Positions 13,660 through 15,928 of a stretch of 15,928 nucleotides of DNA are shown here, piece by piece; the stretch's first letter is position 1, and every line of letters begins with the position of its first letter. The notes below the pieces were generated by a model. That model did no database searches, was not told the DNA's origin, and was given only the letters and a program-made list of their open reading frames with translations. This DNA is from Treponema sp. (GTDB lineage Bacteria > Spirochaetota > Spirochaetia > Treponematales > Breznakiellaceae), in assembly GCA_031266255.1 (NCBI GenBank), contig JAISBK010000174.1, positions 1-15,928 on the forward strand, in the 5' to 3' direction. The position numbers were made by a program, and so were the translations under genes.

Positions 13660-15078
13660 CTAGAATTCCGCTTGACCCACTGCCCGCGGATAGGGGATCA
13701 CATCCCTGATATTTACCATACCGGTAACATACTGGATGAACCGTTCAAATCCCATACCGAAACCTGCGTGAGGGACCGTGCCGTACCGGCGAAGGTCCAG
13801 GTACCATGCGTAGTCTTCAGGCCGCATCCCTAATTCGAGCATCCTATTTTCAAGGCGAGAGTAGGTTTCTTCCCGCTGAGAACCGCCGATGATCTCTCCA
13901 AGACGAGGCACTAGTACATCCATAGCCCGGACGGTTTTTTCATCATCGTTCAGCTTCATATAAAAGGCTTTTATTTCCTTGGGGTAATCGGTTACAATCA
14001 CCGGCCCGCCCACGACTTTTTCAGTGAGGAATTTTTCATGTTCACTTTGAAGATCACAGCCCCAGAAGGGTTTGAAAGTAAAGTCAGATGCATTTTTTTC
14101 CAGGGCCGATAGGGCGTCGGTGTAGCTTATATGGGTGAACCGGGAATCAAGCACTTTTTGCAAGGCAGCGGTGATCCCCTTTTCAGTACGGGAATTAACT
14201 TTTTCGATAAAGGCAAGGTCTTCGGCACAATCCCGTAATACCACGGTCAAGAGGAATTTGAGGAATGCTTCCGCCAATTGCATGTTATCGGTTAAATCGG
14301 CAAAGGCAATTTCCGGTTCAATCATCCAGAATTCTGCCAGGTGCCGGGTGGTGTTTGAGTTTTCCGCGCGAAAGGTAGGTCCAAAGGTGTAAACTCGAGA
14401 CAATGCGGTAGCATAAGTTTCCGCTTCAAGCTGACCTGAGACCGTAAGGTAACTGGGCTTACCAAAGAAATCCTCCCGATAATCCGGTTCCTTACCGGAT
14501 TGGGCAAGGGCTTTAAGGTCCAGGGTAGTAACCTGAAACAGGGCCCCGGCTCCTTCTGCATCACTCCCCGTAATAATAGGGGTATGAATGTAGTGAAAAC
14601 CCTGCTCTTGGAAAAATTGATGTACGCCGAAGGCGAGACGACTACGTACCCGGGCAACTGCACCGAAGGTAGTAGTTCGCGCCCGGAGGTGGGCGATCTC
14701 CCTGAGAAATTCCAGAGAATGTCGCTTTTTTTGCAAGGGATATACTTCGGCCGGTGCATCCCCAATACATTCAATATCGTATGCTGCCACTTCCACCGTC
14801 TGACCTGACCCAGGAGAGGGTATGAGGCGCCCTCGAATTATTACGGAACTCCCGGTGGGCAAGGATCCAAGAATTACGGCTGCCGAAGAAGAAAGCCGGG
14901 GATGTCCGGTGCTTCCCCGGTCGAAAATACATTGGATACCCCCTGGGGAGGATCCGTCATTCACATCCACGAAGGTAAGGTTTTTAAGTTCTCGTTTAGT
15001 CCTGACCCAGCCGCGAATAGTAAGTTCCTGGGATTCCGCGGGGAGGTGTAGCAAGTCTTTAATAAGGGGAAAAAGCAT
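13660..15078 (-). CDS. asnS: Asparaginyl-tRNA synthetase
   Basis: Charges tRNA-Asn with asparagine in the cytoplasm. The protein is 472 residues from the ATG at 15076-15078, the family's usual length. The N-terminal OB-fold anticodon domain is seen in IRGWVRTKRELKNLTFVDVN. The class II catalytic core has motif 2 (FRAENSNTTRHLAEFW) at about 236-251 and motif 3 (GFGMGFERFI) at about 439-448. The Asn-type residues following FRAE favour AsnRS over AspRS. An upstream in-frame start at 15123 would add 15 residues with no family counterpart and lies before the promoter -10 box, so I reject it. Followed after 2 bases or 44 bases by dacA. Confidence 0.95.
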   Translation of the reverse strand: MLFPLIKDLLHLPAESQELTIRGWVRTKRELKNLTFVDVNDGSSPGGIQCIFDRGSTGHPRLSSSAAVILGSLPTGSSVIIRGRLIPSPGSGQTVEVAAYDIECIGDAPAEVYPLQKKRHSLEFLREIAHLRARTTTFGAVARVRSRLAFGVHQFFQEQGFHYIHTPIITGSDAEGAGALFQVTTLDLKALAQSGKEPDYREDFFGKPSYLTVSGQLEAETYATALSRVYTFGPTFRAENSNTTRHLAEFWMIEPEIAFADLTDNMQLAEAFLKFLLTVVLRDCAEDLAFIEKVNSRTEKGITAALQKVLDSRFTHISYTDALSALEKNASDFTFKPFWGCDLQSEHEKFLTEKVVGGPVIVTDYPKEIKAFYMKLNDDEKTVRAMDVLVPRLGEIIGGSQREETYSRLENRMLELGMRPEDYAWYLDLRRYGTVPHAGFGMGFERFIQYVTGMVNIRDVIPYPRAVGQAEF

Positions 15079-15084
15079 AATTGT

Positions 15085-15113
15085 ATAATATCCTGTGGAG
15101 GCATGTATATCAA
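15085..15113 (-). promoter_or_regulatory. Sigma-70 promoter of asnS placed for a leaderless transcript
   Basis: On the minus strand TTGATA (15113-15108), 17 bases, then TATTAT (15090-15085). Only six bases (ACAATT) separate the -10 box from the asnS ATG, so transcription should begin at or within a base or two of the start codon. No Shine-Dalgarno sequence could then be used. Coordinates follow directly from the sequence; promoter activity is inferred. Confidence 0.6.
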
Positions 15114-15210
15114 GTCCCCGCATCAGCGGGATAAACGCATAGAATTTGCTAATTCTTTGTTGTATAAGAAATTAACAGGTCAAGTTTATTTTTTCTGCCT
15201 TAACTAACGT

Positions 15211-15360
15211 GAGTTCGACAAGATAAAGAAACCTCTACCCAAATCTGGTATAATGCATAGATCAAACACCCATCATACGGGAAATGGGAGGGGTTTCTTA
15301 TGGACGCAGATACTATAACAAGAATTTATTGCGATGTCATGACTTTTGTAAGGCCCATAG
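15211..15360 (+). mobile_element. Start of an IS982-like insertion sequence, copy B of the shared terminus
   Basis: GAGTTCGACAAGA (15211-15223) and CATAGATCAAACAC (15256-15269) are shared with 1417-1464. A TATAAT box at 15249-15254 and a strong GGGAGGGG seven bases before ATG at 15300 would express a transposase. Only the element's beginning is left; no other end was found before the secreted-protein fragment. The right limit is approximate. The family name rests on the short N-terminal protein motif. Confidence 0.5.
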
Positions 15361-15413
15361 TCTGCCAAGGGACGAAATCGGCACGATGTGTCTCAGATCG
15401 AAAAGCTGCTTAA
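15300..15413 (+). pseudogene. N-terminal fragment of an IS982-like transposase, frameshifted
   Basis: The frame begins MDADTITRIYCDV, close to the start of IS982-type transposases, where an IY/IF-CDVDDFCK pattern is usual. Right after CDV the homology moves to another frame that reads DFCKA, so a base has been lost or gained near 15340. The annotated frame then runs on as unrelated residues to TAA at 15411-15413, only 37 codons in all. No DDE catalytic domain remains. Confidence 0.5.
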
Positions 15414-15644
15414 TTTCATTATTTTGAGGTCAGCAGTGGAAAGAGCTATGTTCTCTCTTGGAACGATCGTACCCAGGACAGCACAAAAACCGCAACTATT
15501 ACCGTAAAGGCTTTTTATCAAGAGCATGAAACCGCCATTACGCTGAACCAGCATACTTTTACCGCCAGTACCACCGGTAGGGTTATCATACAAGTTACCG
15601 CTTCTTCAGCAGGTACCTATAATGTTGCCTATGGGGAGAACTAA
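15414..15644 (+). pseudogene. C-terminal fragment of a secreted beta-sandwich (PPC-like) protein
   Basis: From just after the TAA at 15411 an open frame without a start codon encodes about 76 residues ending in TAA at 15642-15644: YFEVSSGKSYVLSWNDRT, then KTATITVKAFYQ, and VIIQVTASSAGTYNVAYGE at the end. The alternating pattern and the closing GTY.V.Y strand are those of pre-peptidase C-terminal-like domains that are frequent in treponemal surface proteins and lipoproteins. There is no start, signal peptide or ribosome site, and it abuts the insertion-sequence remnant. I read it as the stranded tail of a gene broken by the insertion. A much shorter frame on the opposite strand here looks like a shadow. 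Confidence 0.55.
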
Positions 15645-15716
15645 TACCGAATACTTCTTTATGGGACAATGAATTATTTTGGTAAGGTTAAATTGCTAAA
15701 ATCGTACGATAACGTG

Positions 15717-15745
15717 TTGACTCTTTCTGAATTATGGTGTATCAT
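15717..15745 (+). promoter_or_regulatory. Sigma-70 promoter upstream of the partial gene at the window end
   Basis: TTGACT (15717-15722), 17 bases, TATCAT (15740-15745). Five of six matches at -35 and a good -10. Transcription would start near 15752, about 68 bases before the ATG at 15820. Confidence 0.5.
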
Positions 15746-15819
15746 TCAAATGAATTCTTACCTTTAGTTGGGGGATTTGCCTCAGGAGTAAATACAAGGT
15801 GTTTGAGTTGGGTAACATA

Positions 15820-15928
15820 ATGGCAAATTGGCAAAATAATGGTTTTCCCAAAATATCCGGGGGTATAGTTCTGTTTTTTTGTTCTTCATTAGGTACGTTT
15901 ATGGGGGGGGGGGGGGGGGGGGGGGGGG
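15820..15928 (+). CDS. Start of a possible exported protein, cut by the window end
   Basis: ATG at 15820 opens MANWQNNGFPKISGGIVLFF, then CSSLGTFM and the G-tract, read as glycines. A lysine followed by a hydrophobic stretch fits a short signal sequence or membrane segment, though the ribosome site is weak and only 28 residues precede the homopolymer. Too little is present for a family call. A promoter at 15717-15745 supports a real gene. Confidence 0.3.
   Translation, partial: MANWQNNGFPKISGGIVLFFCSSLGTFMGGGGGGGG
15903..15928 (+). repeat. Terminal run of 26 G
   Basis: The last 26 bases are all G and reach the end of the sequence. A pure G-run at a contig end is often a sequencing or assembly artefact, but treponemes also use G-tracts as phase-variable switches. 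The true length and what lies beyond cannot be known from this window. Confidence 0.9.

Noticed and set aside
14322..14774. A 150-codon minus-strand frame within asnS
   Set aside because: It lies in another frame of a fully recognised essential gene and shows no family features.
1..15928. CRISPR array, tRNA or integrase-type attachment site
   Set aside because: No regularly spaced repeats, no cloverleaf or TTCGAATC arm in a tRNA context, and no integrase gene were found.

Overview
The window looks like chromosomal DNA of a host-associated or free-living spirochaete close to Treponema. That is inferred from the envelope gene set, a Maf/DUF115 glycosyltransferase of the kind used in flagellin modification, a fragment of a secreted beta-sandwich domain common in treponemes, and moderate GC content. 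No 16S gene or other decisive marker is present, so the assignment is tentative.

Layout. (1) Bases 1-1514 are a decayed accessory zone. They hold the C-terminal end of a type I restriction HsdR subunit, a broken IS1-family element starting 11 bp after the hsdR stop, the C-terminal remnant of a type III restriction/helicase-like protein with an in-frame stop, one end of a second insertion sequence, and a 14-bp perfect hairpin. (2) Bases 1515-1858 have no gene but carry a GC-rich terminator-like hairpin upstream of a small ModE-type regulator (1859-2260). (3) On the minus strand, 6063-2275 is a tightly packed operon. It encodes a short-chain dehydrogenase with an unusual N-terminal extension, an FGGY sugar kinase and moaA (molybdenum cofactor step 1), preceded by a near-consensus sigma-70 promoter and a terminator-like leader hairpin. 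(4) On the minus strand, 10463-6255 encodes a minimal signal peptidase I, a class B penicillin-binding protein with a PASTA domain, and a DUF115/Maf glycosyltransferase. (5) Divergent from this, 10537-11832 encodes a membrane-anchored LysM/M23 peptidase followed by a clear terminator and two small hypothetical genes. (6) On the minus strand, 15078-12386 encodes asparaginyl-tRNA synthetase followed by a DacA-type carboxypeptidase. The asnS promoter is placed so that the transcript would be leaderless. (7) Bases 15211-15928 are again degraded. They hold the start of an IS982-like element, a C-terminal fragment of a secreted protein, and a promoter with the beginning of an open frame that runs into a 26-G homopolymer at the window end.

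How the genes fit together. Peptidoglycan genes (PBP, M23 peptidase, DacA) and export/surface genes (LepB, Maf) dominate the stable middle. The sugar-kinase/dehydrogenase pair suggests catabolism of a sugar or sugar alcohol. moaA next to a ModE-like regulator suggests molybdenum-linked regulation. The two ends share a diverged insertion-sequence terminus (1417-1464 and 15211-15269, opposite orientation), so mobile-element debris bounds the stable core on both sides. I found no CRISPR array, tRNA or rRNA, and no obviously new multi-gene system.
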